Part shown: one piece after another, positions 1 through 5,885 of the stretch
Layout: the number at the start of each line of letters is the position of its first letter
Numbering within the stretch: position 1 is the first letter of the stretch
Assembly (NCBI RefSeq): GCF_000622405.1
Contig: NZ_JASF01000008.1
Coordinates: 1 to 10,023, forward strand
DNA length: 10,023 nucleotides
Reading direction: 5' to 3'
Source: Sulfitobacter donghicola DSW-25 = KCTC 12864 = JCM 14565
GTDB taxonomy: Bacteria; Pseudomonadota; Alphaproteobacteria; Rhodobacterales; Rhodobacteraceae
Position numbers and translations under genes: made by a program
The notes under the pieces: model-generated
Database searches by the model: none
What the model was told of the DNA's origin: nothing
Seen by the model: only the letters and a program-made list of their open reading frames with translations

Positions 1-45
1 TTCGGCGCCATCGGCATCACATCCATGTCGAATATTGATTTTCAC
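1..45 (-). CDS. N-terminus of the GNAT acetyltransferase that wraps round the plasmid junction
   Basis: The minus strand encodes 15 residues from a GTG at 43-45 (MKINIRHGCDADGAE), which is the classic GNAT opening of the type MxIRxATxxDAxxI. They run in frame into the codons at the other end of the window (A-V-N-V, then L-C-R-S at 10011 and below). A Shine-Dalgarno-like GAGGGA lies at 53-58, seven bases upstream of the GTG. Only a circular molecule, or a continuous sequence cut here, explains both halves. Confidence 0.8.
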   Translation of the reverse strand, partial: MKINIRHGCDADGAE

Positions 46-87
46 AGGTCCATCCCTCAGCTTTGTGCGGTGATGATAGAGAAAAGT

Positions 88-134
88 CGTTGCATAACAA
101 CGGCAGTTAAGTCCGCATAGCGGACCTCAGCGCT
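88..134. repeat. Two short hairpins; the second carries a 12-bp repeat shared with 9546-9557
   Basis: CGTTG and CAACG (88-92, 98-102) form one small hairpin, and GTCCGC-ATA-GCGGAC (111-125) a second. CGCATAGCGGAC at 114-125 recurs exactly and in the same orientation at 9546-9557, and the next nine bases match at six positions. The two copies flank the GNAT module on the circle. No gene is visible between 46 and 428. Confidence 0.6.
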
Positions 135-165
135 CCCAGAACCGAGGGTCCGCTTCGAGGTGGTC

Positions 166-199
166 AGCCCTTCCAAAAACGAGGGTTTTTGGTAGGGCT
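166..199. repeat. Dyad site A (34 bp, module boundary)
   Basis: The left arm AGCCCTTCCAAAAACG (166-181), the 2-bp centre AG, and the right arm GGTTTTTGGTAGGGCT (184-199) form an inverted repeat with two mismatched pairs (g181/g184 and t172/t193). It is the longest of the eight related sites and lies between the GNAT module and the secreted-protein module. It could be a recombinase crossover site or a hairpin; it lacks a trailing T-run, so a plain terminator is less likely. Confidence 0.6.
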
Positions 200-428
200 A
201 TCAATAGCACCTAACTAAACAAGTAGATGTCTCATATCTAACGGAACCTACTTGATAAATAGCAGAGTTTAGAACTTTCCCCAAAATAGCCTTATCTTGA
301 TCGCACATAGGCCACATGGAATCGGTAAGTTAAGTTAATGATCTCTGGAAATAGTAGTTACGAAATTTGCGCGTGGTAGAACTCCAATTAACTTTCAATA
401 TCAACCCCTTATTTAACACAAAGAAACA
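200..428. other. AT-rich leader without a gene
   Basis: I see no reading frame of substance here. A perfect 7-bp inverted repeat, CAAGTAG (220-226) and CTACTTG (248-254), has a 21-base loop. The region presumably carries the promoter of the gene at 429, but I see no convincing -35/-10 pair. Confidence 0.4.
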
Positions 429-749
429 ATGAAGATTCTATCTATTTTAGCTCTTTTTGCCATTGTTGGAAGCCCTGCGATTGCCGGCTGTTCCAACTAC
501 GAAGACGGCAGCTTGCCCAACACCCAAGCACCTCAATACCGGATCTGCTACGATGACGTCTGCGATGAGACTACATTAAGTTATGAATGTAGCAATATTA
601 GAGGATCCCAAACCGGTTTCGCAATCGGATGGTCAATTGACGTCGTGATCGCAGAGAATGGCAATCAAACAACAATCATAGGATGGCAAGGTCGCGCTAT
701 CGAAGAGGCCAAGCATTATCGGTTGTCGGTCGAGAAAATAGTAGACTGA
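429..749 (+). CDS. Small exported protein with four cysteines, function unknown
   Basis: The 106-residue product starts with a clear export signal: positive K2, a hydrophobic stretch at residues 3-14, then SPAIAGC. Two readings of the cleavage site are possible. AIA followed by G20 suits signal peptidase I; I18-A19-G20-C21 also satisfies the lipobox. The four cysteines (C21, C40, C45, C54) are an even number and would make two disulfides in the periplasm, which favours ordinary secretion. The mature part is acidic and polar, with no membrane segment. I do not recognise the family. The ribosome site is weak (AAGAAA just upstream). The gene is alone between sites A and B and converges with rep, so it looks like a one-gene accessory module. 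Confidence 0.65.
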   Translation: MKILSILALFAIVGSPAIAGCSNYEDGSLPNTQAPQYRICYDDVCDETTLSYECSNIRGSQTGFAIGWSIDVVIAENGNQTTIIGWQGRAIEEAKHYRLSVEKIVD

Positions 750-768
750 TGTGATGGACCCTCAACTT

Positions 769-792
769 TCGTAGGCAATTACGACTGTTTTT
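769..792 (+). terminator. Possible weak terminator after the secreted-protein gene
   Basis: TCGTA (769-773) and TACGA (780-784) form a 5-bp stem with loop GGCAAT, followed closely by TGTTTTT. The stem is short, and the T-run also belongs to half-site B, so this may be coincidental. Confidence 0.25.
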
Positions 793-800
793 GAACGGTC
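787..800 (-). repeat. Half-site B (module boundary)
   Basis: On the minus strand the sequence is GACCGTTCAAAAAC, identical over 14 bases to the left arm of site E (8204-8217) but in the opposite orientation. The partner arm is degenerate. The last base of the arm, c800, is also the first + strand base of the rep stop codon, so the boundary lies exactly at the end of the replication gene. Confidence 0.5.
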
Positions 801-1843
801 TATCGCGCTGAATATCTCTTGCACCAAGTCGTAAAAGTTTTCTCGATACTAGCCGCATCGAGCGGGATCGACTTCTCGCCGCACCACTTGCGGAACGCGT
901 CGGCCAACACGCGCAAGTCTGGCACATGACGTCCGTCGATACGTGGTGCATTATCCCGCGCAATCCGGTCCCATGGCTGGGCATCCTTTACGCTTCCAGA
1001 GGCCGGGAAAGCCATAACAGGTGTTTCTGCCGTTCCGTCCCGCCGCGCTTTTCGACCTACCTTGGGCCGATCCAATTCGGCCTTGGCAGACTTTTTCTGC
1101 GTCTGTTCTTTTTCTTCCCAAGAAATAGTCACACTGGCGACTGTCCGCCCGATCTTGTTAGGCGTGGCGGTCAGCGCCAAGCGCGAAAGCTGGCTAATCT
1201 CTTTAATAGCTGGCTGAACTACGTCGCGATTCAAGTTTGCAAATCGTGTAATCTTTCCTTCCGTCACCCCCAGCATGGCTCGCAATTCTGACACGGTAAA
1301 AGTTTTGCTAGCGATGTGCTTTAATCCCGTGAGGCTGGAAATATGTTGGAACAGCAGCACTGAATATTTACTGGTGAGGTGAAAAATAGTTTGGCGATCC
1401 ATGATAGCCCAATGGATAGAAGCCTCTGCCATTTCGATAAACATTCGCCCAAAAAACCACGACAAAAGTGTGTCGCCACTGATAGGGTCTTTCCGGTTTA
1501 GAACGGCATGATCCAACAACCCGCCGATCACGATCCGATCTATATCCTCATCGGGATTGCCTTCCCGGATAACCACTGCTCGCAACTCCTCAAAAAGGGG
1601 CGTGAGACTGCCACGGCTATGATTGTTCATGCCGTCAATTTTGCGAATGTCCGATAAGCGAATTTCGTGGCGAACTGGCTCAGCCATACGCCCGCCTGCT
1701 GTCGCGATCATCAGATGCATCAGCTTGAGAGCGGCAAGACTCGGCGCATTTTGCATATAGACGCCCCGAGCCACCTCAGCGGGCAGCACAGTTTTGGTAT
1801 CGTCATGAGCACGATCGGCTGCAACTTGAGTTGTCTTAATCAT
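800..1843 (-). CDS. rep: Rep_3-family plasmid replication initiator
   Basis: The 347-residue product would bind the iterons at 1890-1928 and start plasmid replication. The best evidence is the second winged-helix domain at about residues 150-245. The stretch LTSKYSVLLFQHISSL, then FTVSELRAMLGV, then FANLNRDVVQPAIKEIS follows the Rep_3 (PF01051) pattern of an S.Y...L...IS helix, an ELR..LGV wing and a V..PAI.EI recognition helix. Residues 25-145 would be the first winged helix. A basic, charged linker (245-275) leads to a C-terminal segment (300-347) ending WCKRYSAR. The ATG at 1843 has no visible ribosome site, and a promoter-like pair ends 7 bp from it, so translation may be leaderless. An internal ATG at residue 30 is possible but would cut into domain 1. 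Length is typical of the family. Confidence 0.85.
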   Translation of the reverse strand: MIKTTQVAADRAHDDTKTVLPAEVARGVYMQNAPSLAALKLMHLMIATAGGRMAEPVRHEIRLSDIRKIDGMNNHSRGSLTPLFEELRAVVIREGNPDEDIDRIVIGGLLDHAVLNRKDPISGDTLLSWFFGRMFIEMAEASIHWAIMDRQTIFHLTSKYSVLLFQHISSLTGLKHIASKTFTVSELRAMLGVTEGKITRFANLNRDVVQPAIKEISQLSRLALTATPNKIGRTVASVTISWEEKEQTQKKSAKAELDRPKVGRKARRDGTAETPVMAFPASGSVKDAQPWDRIARDNAPRIDGRHVPDLRVLADAFRKWCGEKSIPLDAASIEKTFTTWCKRYSAR

Positions 1844-1879
1844 GGTAGGTTAAATAATGGGTTAAACTCTACCTGTAAA
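1844..1879 (-). promoter_or_regulatory. Putative rep promoter with flanking inverted repeat
   Basis: Read on the minus strand, TTTACA (1879-1874, 5/6 to the -35 consensus) is separated by 17 bp from TATTTA (1856-1851). GGTAG (1844-1848) and CTACC (1869-1873) form an inverted repeat around it, and GTTAAA occurs twice (1849-1854, 1861-1866). Such dyads often serve Rep autorepression; that role is inferred here. Confidence 0.35.
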
Positions 1880-1889
1880 TCTGTTATTT

Positions 1890-1928
1890 CGGCTGGATAT
1901 CCTACTTTTGCGGCTGGATATCCTACTT
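1890..1928. repeat. Two iterons, probable replication origin
   Basis: CGGCTGGATATCCTACTT occurs twice as a perfect 18-bp direct repeat (1890-1907 and 1911-1928) with a 21-bp period, about two helix turns. Each holds the palindrome GGATATCC. Location just upstream of a Rep_3 gene in AT-rich DNA is the normal place for Rep-binding iterons. Only two clear copies exist; a third would be unusually degenerate. Confidence 0.65.
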
Positions 1929-1946
1929 ATAAGGCCGCAAGTATAT

Positions 1947-1992
1947 GAACTTAAAAACAAATTCAGGCATGAACTTATAGAACTTATAGAAC
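1947..1992. repeat. GAACTTA short repeats beside the iterons
   Basis: GAACTTATA is repeated in tandem (1971-1979, 1980-1988), followed by GAAC, and GAACTTA also occurs at 1947-1953. This AT-rich tract may be the duplex-opening part of the origin; that is inference from position only. Confidence 0.4.
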
Positions 1993-1995
1993 AAG

Positions 1996-2016
1996 AAAGG
2001 CGCTACGCGCTTTTTT
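1996..2016. terminator. Hairpin with T-run between the origin and the antitoxin gene
   Basis: AAAG...CTTT enclosing CGC-TAC-GCG (1996-2013, one bulged G) is followed by T's to 2016 on the + strand. On the minus strand the stem is followed by the T-rich CTTTCTTGTT, so it may end the leftward toxin-antitoxin transcript about 50 bp after the antitoxin stop and insulate the origin. Confidence 0.45.
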
Positions 2017-2063
2017 GGTAAATATGTCTTGGTTTAAGGGCGTGTTTTTGGTGTCTGTTACAC

Positions 2064-2342
2064 TCAAACTGGATCGAGGCGGATATCCAGTTTGGCGCCT
2101 ACAGCGTCAGCAAAGCGGGCCAGCTTTTCGATGCTGATATTTTGCCGCGCCCCTTCGATGCGAGAAATCTCACTCTGTTTGGTTCCCATCCGCTCGGCGA
2201 CTTCGGCTTGGGACAGCCCAGCCGCTGCCCGTGCTGCAATGAGTTTGCGGGCGAGGTTAAATTCAGGTTCTAGGGCATCGTAAGCGGCCTTATTGTCAGG
2301 ATCGCTCAGAAACTCTTTTTTCAGGTCAGCCAGTTTGGTCAT
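2064..2342 (-). CDS. higA: HigA-like XRE-family antitoxin
   Basis: A 92-residue helix-turn-helix protein that would neutralise the toxin encoded just upstream and repress their shared promoter. The HTH lies at about residues 34-66, with the typical XRE pattern LSQAEVAERMGTKQSEISRIE. The N-terminal 30 residues are an acidic helical extension, as in antitoxins of Gp49/HigB-type toxins. Its ATG overlaps the toxin stop by four bases (ATGA at 2342-2339), and a near-perfect ribosome site AAGGAGGT (complement of 2346-2353) lies inside the toxin gene. Translational coupling plus a strong own site fits the need for excess antitoxin. Toxin-first order is characteristic of higBA. Confidence 0.85.
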   Translation of the reverse strand: MTKLADLKKEFLSDPDNKAAYDALEPEFNLARKLIAARAAAGLSQAEVAERMGTKQSEISRIEGARQNISIEKLARFADAVGAKLDIRLDPV

Positions 2343-2665
2343 ATTACCTCCTTCGCCCGCTTGCGGGCTGTTTCAAGTGCGGTCTTTGGCGTCTTCTGGG
2401 TTTTCTTCAGGAACGCATGAACAACAATCAATCGCTGTCCCGACGCCTTTACGTAAATTGCACGGGCAATCCCGTCCTTGCCACTCATACGGATTTCCCA
2501 AAGACCGCCAGCGCCGGACAGGGACCGCACATGCGGCATCCCGACAGTTTCGGGCCCTTGCTCCGTCAGCAGGTCTGCAATCCGTAAGAACCGAGCAAAC
2601 AGATCACGCGGCAGCTTTTCCAGCTCCCGGTCTACCCGCTTGTCCAATGTCTCTACTGACCACAT
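2339..2665 (-). CDS. higB: HigB/Gp49-like toxin of the RelE superfamily
   Basis: The 108-residue basic protein is likely a ribosome-dependent mRNA interferase that makes plasmid loss costly. Family marks are an N-terminal helical part, then GLWEIRMSGKDGIARAIYV (residues 54-72) and VVHAFLKKTQKTP (81-93), the conserved core of the phage-derived Gp49-like/HigB group; the basic K/R in these strands are the expected RNA-contacting residues. The tail is basic (RKRAKEVI). The ATG at 2663-2665 touches the palindrome described at 2665-2682, and no ribosome site precedes it, so it may be poorly translated or leaderless. It stands 52 bp after the mobB-like stop and has its own promoter-like sequence. 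Confidence 0.85.
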   Translation of the reverse strand: MWSVETLDKRVDRELEKLPRDLFARFLRIADLLTEQGPETVGMPHVRSLSGAGGLWEIRMSGKDGIARAIYVKASGQRLIVVHAFLKKTQKTPKTALETARKRAKEVI

Positions 2666-2700
2666 ATAACATATATGTTATAATAAAGAGCTAAGGTCAA
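2665..2700 (-). promoter_or_regulatory. Toxin-antitoxin promoter with perfect 18-bp operator palindrome
   Basis: TATAACATATATGTTATA (2665-2682) is a perfect palindrome whose first + strand base pairs with the A of the toxin ATG. TTGACC (2700-2695, minus strand) is a good -35; 17 bp further on lies CATATA (2677-2672) inside the palindrome as a weak -10. HigA-type antitoxins repress by binding such palindromes over the -10 region, so this is very likely the autoregulatory operator. Confidence 0.65.
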
Positions 2701-2717
2701 GGAGCCAAGAACGCGCT

Positions 2718-3305
2718 CTACGAGGGGTCTTCCCAGATAACGCAGCCTGACCGATCGTTTTCCGTAAAGCTGGCGCCACGTGCGCCTCTGCACTCTGAAG
2801 CGAAGGCATTTTGCTTGAGGGCAGTCCCTGCTTCAAAAAGGTGAGTGTATTTGGCGGCTGGTTCGCGTGCAAAGAAGCCCACAGCGCCACAGAGCGCCCC
2901 TATGAGGGCGATCATGCCCATTCTGCGCCACTTACCCGCCTCATGGGCCTCCTGTGCGCTCTGGAGGCGGTGAGCGGCGGCGTGGAGTTTGCTGACCCCG
3001 TCCATTTGGGCCTCTGCCGCCCGATCCGTCTTGCGGGTCAGTTCGACAGACAGCCCGCGCATTTCCTGTGCTGCATCTCTGGCCGCGTGCAGGGCTTCAT
3101 GATCTTTTTCGAGGGCTGAGCTGAGAACCGCAGCAATCACCTGCCCGTTGTTTTTCCAGTCCGTTTGCTTGGCAATGGTCTGAACGTAGGTGCGTGCATC
3201 CTTGGTGGAGGCGGACGTGGCCGCAGATTGTTTCTGCACGTCAATCAGCGTGGTGGTGTTCTCTGCCATCGCTTCCAGCAGGGCATCTAGTTTTTCATCA
3301 TTCAT
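2718..3305 (-). CDS. mobB: MobB-like mobilisation protein, membrane anchored
   Basis: I assign 195 residues from the ATG at 3303-3305; an in-frame TTG at 3326 would add seven residues but has no ribosome site. A long polar helical region (residues 1-125, heptad-like, rich in A, E, K) is followed by one hydrophobic segment at about 130-146 (GMIALIGALCGAVGFFA). After it comes a short C-terminal domain with two cysteines (172, 188) that could pair in the periplasm. In RSF1010-type systems MobB is a membrane-inserted helper that links the relaxosome to the coupling protein; the same role is inferred from layout and neighbours. It overlaps the upstream TraD-like gene by eight bases, which points to one leftward operon. 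Confidence 0.65.
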   Translation of the reverse strand: MNDEKLDALLEAMAENTTTLIDVQKQSAATSASTKDARTYVQTIAKQTDWKNNGQVIAAVLSSALEKDHEALHAARDAAQEMRGLSVELTRKTDRAAEAQMDGVSKLHAAAHRLQSAQEAHEAGKWRRMGMIALIGALCGAVGFFAREPAAKYTHLFEAGTALKQNAFASECRGARGASFTENDRSGCVIWEDPS

Positions 3306-3549
3306 CTTGAGCGGCTTTCTGATCAAGGTCGGACAGGAGCGGTTGCAGCTCTTTCACATCGAGGTCGCGTGTGACCCTCTCGCGTAAAAGTGCCGCCAGT
3401 TTCGCAGCGGCTTGCGGGCTTTCCAAAGCGGCCTTGGCAACGACAGCGCCCACAACGATTTTGACGCGAGTGTCGCTGGCCTTCTTTTTGGTGCGGAGCC
3501 GAGCCAGCTTTGCTTCAGCCGAGGCGATTTGTTGTTGAAGTGTTTTCAC
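3298..3549 (-). CDS. TraD/MobC-like relaxosome accessory protein
   Basis: An 83-residue protein that probably helps the relaxase at oriT. I start it at the GTG at 3547-3549, which has a ribosome site (AGAGGGA) about eight bases upstream; longer in-frame versions would run through the oriT region. Residues 1-25 are a basic amphipathic helix, followed by DTRVKIVVGAVVAKAAL (26-42), the R.K...GA hallmark of the small conjugal transfer protein TraD family (PF06412) found beside MOB-Q relaxases in alphaproteobacteria. It is not the large coupling ATPase of the same name. It is divergent from the relaxase across the oriT-like gap and first in the leftward mob operon. Confidence 0.65.
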   Translation of the reverse strand: MKTLQQQIASAEAKLARLRTKKKASDTRVKIVVGAVVAKAALESPQAAAKLAALLRERVTRDLDVKELQPLLSDLDQKAAQDE

Positions 3550-3603
3550 TTTTATTCCCTCTCCGGTTGTTCTACTTATTAGGGAATTCAGTCTGTGCAG
3601 TAA

Positions 3604-3660
3604 AGTGCGGTGATCACGTAAGTGCTCACTTATACGTCGCAAGCGACGTGTGAGCGAAGG
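3604..3660. other. oriT: Putative origin of transfer (oriT)
   Basis: The gap between divergent traD-like and mobA genes holds overlapping inverted repeats: TAAGTG-CT-CACTTA (3619-3632), the perfect ACGTCGC-AA-GCGACGT (3634-3649), and outer arms GCTCAC (3624-3629) with GTGAGC (3650-3655). On the minus strand GACGTATAAGTGAGC (3638-3624) resembles, from memory, the TAAGTGCGC core before the nick of RSF1010-type origins. The nick position itself is inferred. Such a site between the accessory and relaxase genes is the usual MOB-Q arrangement. Confidence 0.55.
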
Positions 3661-3700
3661 ACCGCTGCGCATCCTTTCGAAACCAAGCCAAGAGGCGATC

Positions 3701-4879
3701 ATGGCGATTTATCATTTTGATGCATCTGTGATCTCCCGAAGCAAGGGACGGTCTGCAACCGCCGCCATCGCTTATCGCACCGCCGAGGTGATCAAGGATC
3801 ACCGCACGGGCGAAGTGCATGACTACACCCGCAAGAGCGGTGTCCTGCACACAGAGATCATCGCCCCCGATAACGCGCCAGCGTGGGTCCATGATCGTTC
3901 CTCGCTGTGGAACGGCGTCGAAGACGCCGAACGCCGCAAGGACGCGCAGGTGGCCCGCGAGGTGCGTGTTGCCCTGCCGTCGGAATTGTCCACCGAGCAA
4001 AACGCCGACCTTGTGCGGGCGTTTGTGCAGGAGCAATTCGTGGCGCGGGGCATGATCGCGGACGTGGCGCTTCATGCCCCAGGTCGCGAGGGCGACCAGC
4101 GCAATCACCACGCCCATATCATGCTGACCACCCGCGCTGTTGGACCCGAAGGGTTCGGGGCCAAGGAGCGCGACTGGAACGCCAAAGACCTGCTGGTCGA
4201 TTGGCGCGGCTCATGGGCTGAGCACGTAAATGACACGCTGGAGCGGTGCGACATTCACGAGCGGGTTGATCACCGCACGTTGGTCGCGCAACGCGCAGAT
4301 GCCCTGTCTATGGCCCATGACGCCGCCGAGCGCGGCGACGAGGCCGCGCAGACGGAGCACATGGCGCGGGCCGTGGAGCTGGACCGCCCCGCCCTGCCCG
4401 GCATGAGTGCAGGATCATGGAGCATGATGCGGCGCGGGCTTTCCACGCCAGCCGCTGAACGCTGGCAGGAGGTCAAGCAAATCGCCGCACAGGCCCGCGA
4501 GATTGCCGCCGAGTTCAAGGACTGGGCGCGGGACTGGCTTGAGCGGCTGGTGGACGGCATGCAGGAGCGCGCAGTGGCCGACGGGCCGTCCATGCCTCAG
4601 CGAGAACCGCAGACGGCGCTGGAGCAGTTCAGGGCCGCCCAAGAGGCCGCACGTGGGCCGCAGCGTGAGGCCGTCACGCCTCAGACGCCACTCGAGCAGC
4701 TCAAGGCAGCGCAGGAAAGCCGAAGCTACGGCGTCAGCGACGAAGTGGAGCGTCATGAGGAGCAGGCGCGGCAAGACCTGCAACGCGAAGACGCAGAGCG
4801 CGAACGGGCGGCGGAGCAGGAAAGGCAGGCGGAGAAAGAACGCGCTGCCGAGCGCGAAGGGCCTACGCATGAGCGGTGA
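3701..4879 (+). CDS. mobA: MobA/MobL-family (MOB-Q) relaxase
   Basis: The 392-residue protein would nick oriT and stay bound to the 5' end during transfer. It opens MAIYHFDASVISRSKGRSAT with Y25 in AIAYRTAEVI, at the same position as the nicking tyrosine of RSF1010 MobA. The metal-binding histidines lie in motif III, H125 and NHHAHIMLTTR (H137, H139). The relaxase domain covers about residues 1-200; the rest is charged helix with a duplicated motif (LEQFRAAQEA, LEQLKAAQES) and an E/R-rich coiled-coil end. There is no helicase or primase domain, so it is far shorter than TraA relaxases. The ATG at 3701 has AGAGG five bases upstream; an upstream in-frame GTG at 3650 would read through oriT and is unlikely. 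With no secretion genes nearby, transfer would depend on a helper plasmid. Confidence 0.85.
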   Translation: MAIYHFDASVISRSKGRSATAAIAYRTAEVIKDHRTGEVHDYTRKSGVLHTEIIAPDNAPAWVHDRSSLWNGVEDAERRKDAQVAREVRVALPSELSTEQNADLVRAFVQEQFVARGMIADVALHAPGREGDQRNHHAHIMLTTRAVGPEGFGAKERDWNAKDLLVDWRGSWAEHVNDTLERCDIHERVDHRTLVAQRADALSMAHDAAERGDEAAQTEHMARAVELDRPALPGMSAGSWSMMRRGLSTPAAERWQEVKQIAAQAREIAAEFKDWARDWLERLVDGMQERAVADGPSMPQREPQTALEQFRAAQEAARGPQREAVTPQTPLEQLKAAQESRSYGVSDEVERHEEQARQDLQREDAERERAAEQERQAEKERAAEREGPTHER

Positions 4880-4903
4880 CCTACATAGAAAACGCCAGAA
4901 CAA

Positions 4904-4922
4904 AGGCCTCTGCGCAGGGGCT
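4904..4922 (-). terminator. Possible hairpin between converging mobA and the small gene
   Basis: GCCTCT-GCGC-AGGGGC (4906-4921) forms a six-pair stem including one G-T. On the minus strand it is followed by CTTTGTTC, so it could end the leftward transcript of the small gene, whose stop codon it overlaps. No T-run follows on the + strand. Confidence 0.3.
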
Positions 4923-5136
4923 AGGACCAAGCACCGCGAATAAAAACGCGGTTTCTAAAGTTCTCTAAAGTGATGGGGCCATCAAAAAAAATATCGAAGC
5001 TATCCCCCAAAATGCGCTTCCCTTGTTCTCTGACCTCACCGATGAAAGCCTTAAGTTCGAAGTCGTCCTTCGCCTGCTCGAGAAATCGCGAAATTTCAGA
5101 AGTATATGGGTTATCTGTTAGATTAAGCGTGCGCAT
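4921..5136 (-). CDS. Hypothetical small protein, 71 residues
   Basis: I choose the ATG at 5134-5136 because GGAG lies eight bases upstream; an in-frame GTG at 5169 would add eleven residues without a ribosome site. The product is soluble and helical (residues 13-45), with DDFELKAFIGEVREQGKRI and then a strand-rich end (DSFDIFFDGPITLENF, RNRVFIRGAWS). No signal peptide, membrane segment or catalytic motif is visible, and I do not recognise it. It converges with mobA and is followed by about 125 bp without a gene before site C. It may belong to the backbone or be a short accessory gene. Confidence 0.5.
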   Translation of the reverse strand: MRTLNLTDNPYTSEISRFLEQAKDDFELKAFIGEVREQGKRILGDSFDIFFDGPITLENFRNRVFIRGAWS

Positions 5137-5263
5137 GCAGGTAACTCCATATTGTGCCGCATTTTTCACAGAATACTATATGTAGATTTTAGGTACTGTG
5201 TCAATGTGCTTGATGATCCGCCTGTGCGCTAACTGGGTACTGTAAAAAAGCCAAAGTTATCTG

Positions 5264-5287
5264 TTCAACAAACGGTCGTTTTTGGAA
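5264..5287. repeat. Dyad site C (module boundary)
   Basis: TTCAACAAACG (5264-5274), centre GT, CGTTTTTGGAA (5277-5287): arms match at 9 of 11 positions. It separates the backbone from the GFA gene. The right flank contains GGCTTCGA, which resembles CGCTTCGA beside site A (151-158), so similarity may extend past the core. Confidence 0.5.
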
Positions 5288-5347
5288 GACTGCGAATGTC
5301 GGCTTCGAACCAGTTTTGCAATTTTGGGTGACTAAATTTGCATCTAT

Positions 5348-5692
5348 TTACGGCAACTCAGGGTAACGCTCATCGACACTCGCATAGTCCAACCACTCAA
5401 GATCGTGTGAGCACCAAATGTGCCTAGAAGTGTGCTTCTGGGGCATGCCATCCAATGTCGCAACCCTGAGGATTACGGTGTCCTCGTGCGACCATTCAGC
5501 CATCAAATGAGCCCCGCAGTTCCCACAAAAATGACGGAACTTTCCGGGGGAAGCCTCGTAGGTTCGTTTGTTGTTCAAACTACTTGTCCAAGAAAAGAGA
5601 TTTCTGGACACACGGGCAGTACTTGCAAAAGGAGCGGCATGTGTCTTTCGACAAGTGACACAATGGCAACTGCCGCTGATGACTTCAGGCAT
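5348..5692 (-). CDS. GFA-family zinc protein lacking its N-terminal zinc ligands
   Basis: The 114-residue product matches the glutathione-dependent formaldehyde-activating (GFA, PF04828) fold: CHCVTC (C9, C11, C14) as the site-forming triad, FASTARVSRNLFSWTS, then RHFCGNCGAHL (C56, C59), ATLDGMPQKH and a final IWCSHDLEWLDY. Full-length members begin with a GGCxCGxVRY segment about 20 residues earlier, supplying two further zinc cysteines. Here that segment is absent: four codons upstream of the ATG the frame meets a stop, and I found no such segment in the other frames. The ATG has a ribosome site (GAGGG) about seven bases upstream, so it may still be translated, but the structural zinc site would be half missing. 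Substrate unknown; the family label does not prove formaldehyde metabolism. It is alone between sites C and D. Could be a decaying gene. Confidence 0.65.
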   Translation of the reverse strand: MPEVISGSCHCVTCRKTHAAPFASTARVSRNLFSWTSSLNNKRTYEASPGKFRHFCGNCGAHLMAEWSHEDTVILRVATLDGMPQKHTSRHIWCSHDLEWLDYASVDERYPELP

Positions 5693-5799
5693 CCGATACC
5701 CTCACTAGCTTTCCTTGATTTAGAGATACTGACTTAATCAAACCGCCGCCACCTCAATCAACCTGAAATGGCAACTTCGTCCGCACACCTGATCTTGGC

Positions 5800-5812
5800 C
5801 CGTTCAAAAACG
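5800..5812 (+). repeat. Half-site D (module boundary)
   Basis: CCGTTCAAAAACG is identical to 8206-8218 in site E and in the same orientation, so the RTX-methyltransferase pair lies between 13-bp direct repeats. The mirror arm that should follow (CGTTTTTG) is missing. Confidence 0.5.
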
Positions 5813-5885
5813 GTCAATATCGTTGCTAAATCCTCCCGAAAAGATAACCTATGGTAGTAATTGTGGTAACTAAAGGAATAATCGT

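Noticed and set aside
1..120. Open frame on the + strand from base 1 to a TAG at 118-120
   Set aside because: It is antisense to the GNAT N-terminus, has no recognisable motif, and spans the hairpins at 88-125; the minus-strand reading is far better supported.
166..199. Site A as a simple rho-independent terminator
   Set aside because: The T-runs are inside the stem rather than after it, and no gene ends just upstream in either direction.
926..1291. + strand frame opposite rep
   Set aside because: It has no motif or ribosome site and overlaps the conserved Rep_3 domain on the other strand.
3306..3326. TTG start for the MobB-like gene at 3326
   Set aside because: There is no ribosome site, and the ATG at 3305 gives the usual tight overlap with the upstream gene.
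3550..3702. N-terminal extension of the TraD-like gene up to 3702
   Set aside because: It would run through the oriT repeats and into the mobA start; the GTG at 3549 has a good ribosome site and matches family length.
4415..4930. 171-codon minus-strand frame under mobA
   Set aside because: It is a shadow of the GC-rich relaxase gene, is leucine/arginine-rich without motifs, and has no ribosome site that I can support.
5420..5737. 105-codon + strand frame opposite the GFA gene
   Set aside because: The minus strand shows conserved CHCxxC and CGxCG motifs; the + frame shows none.
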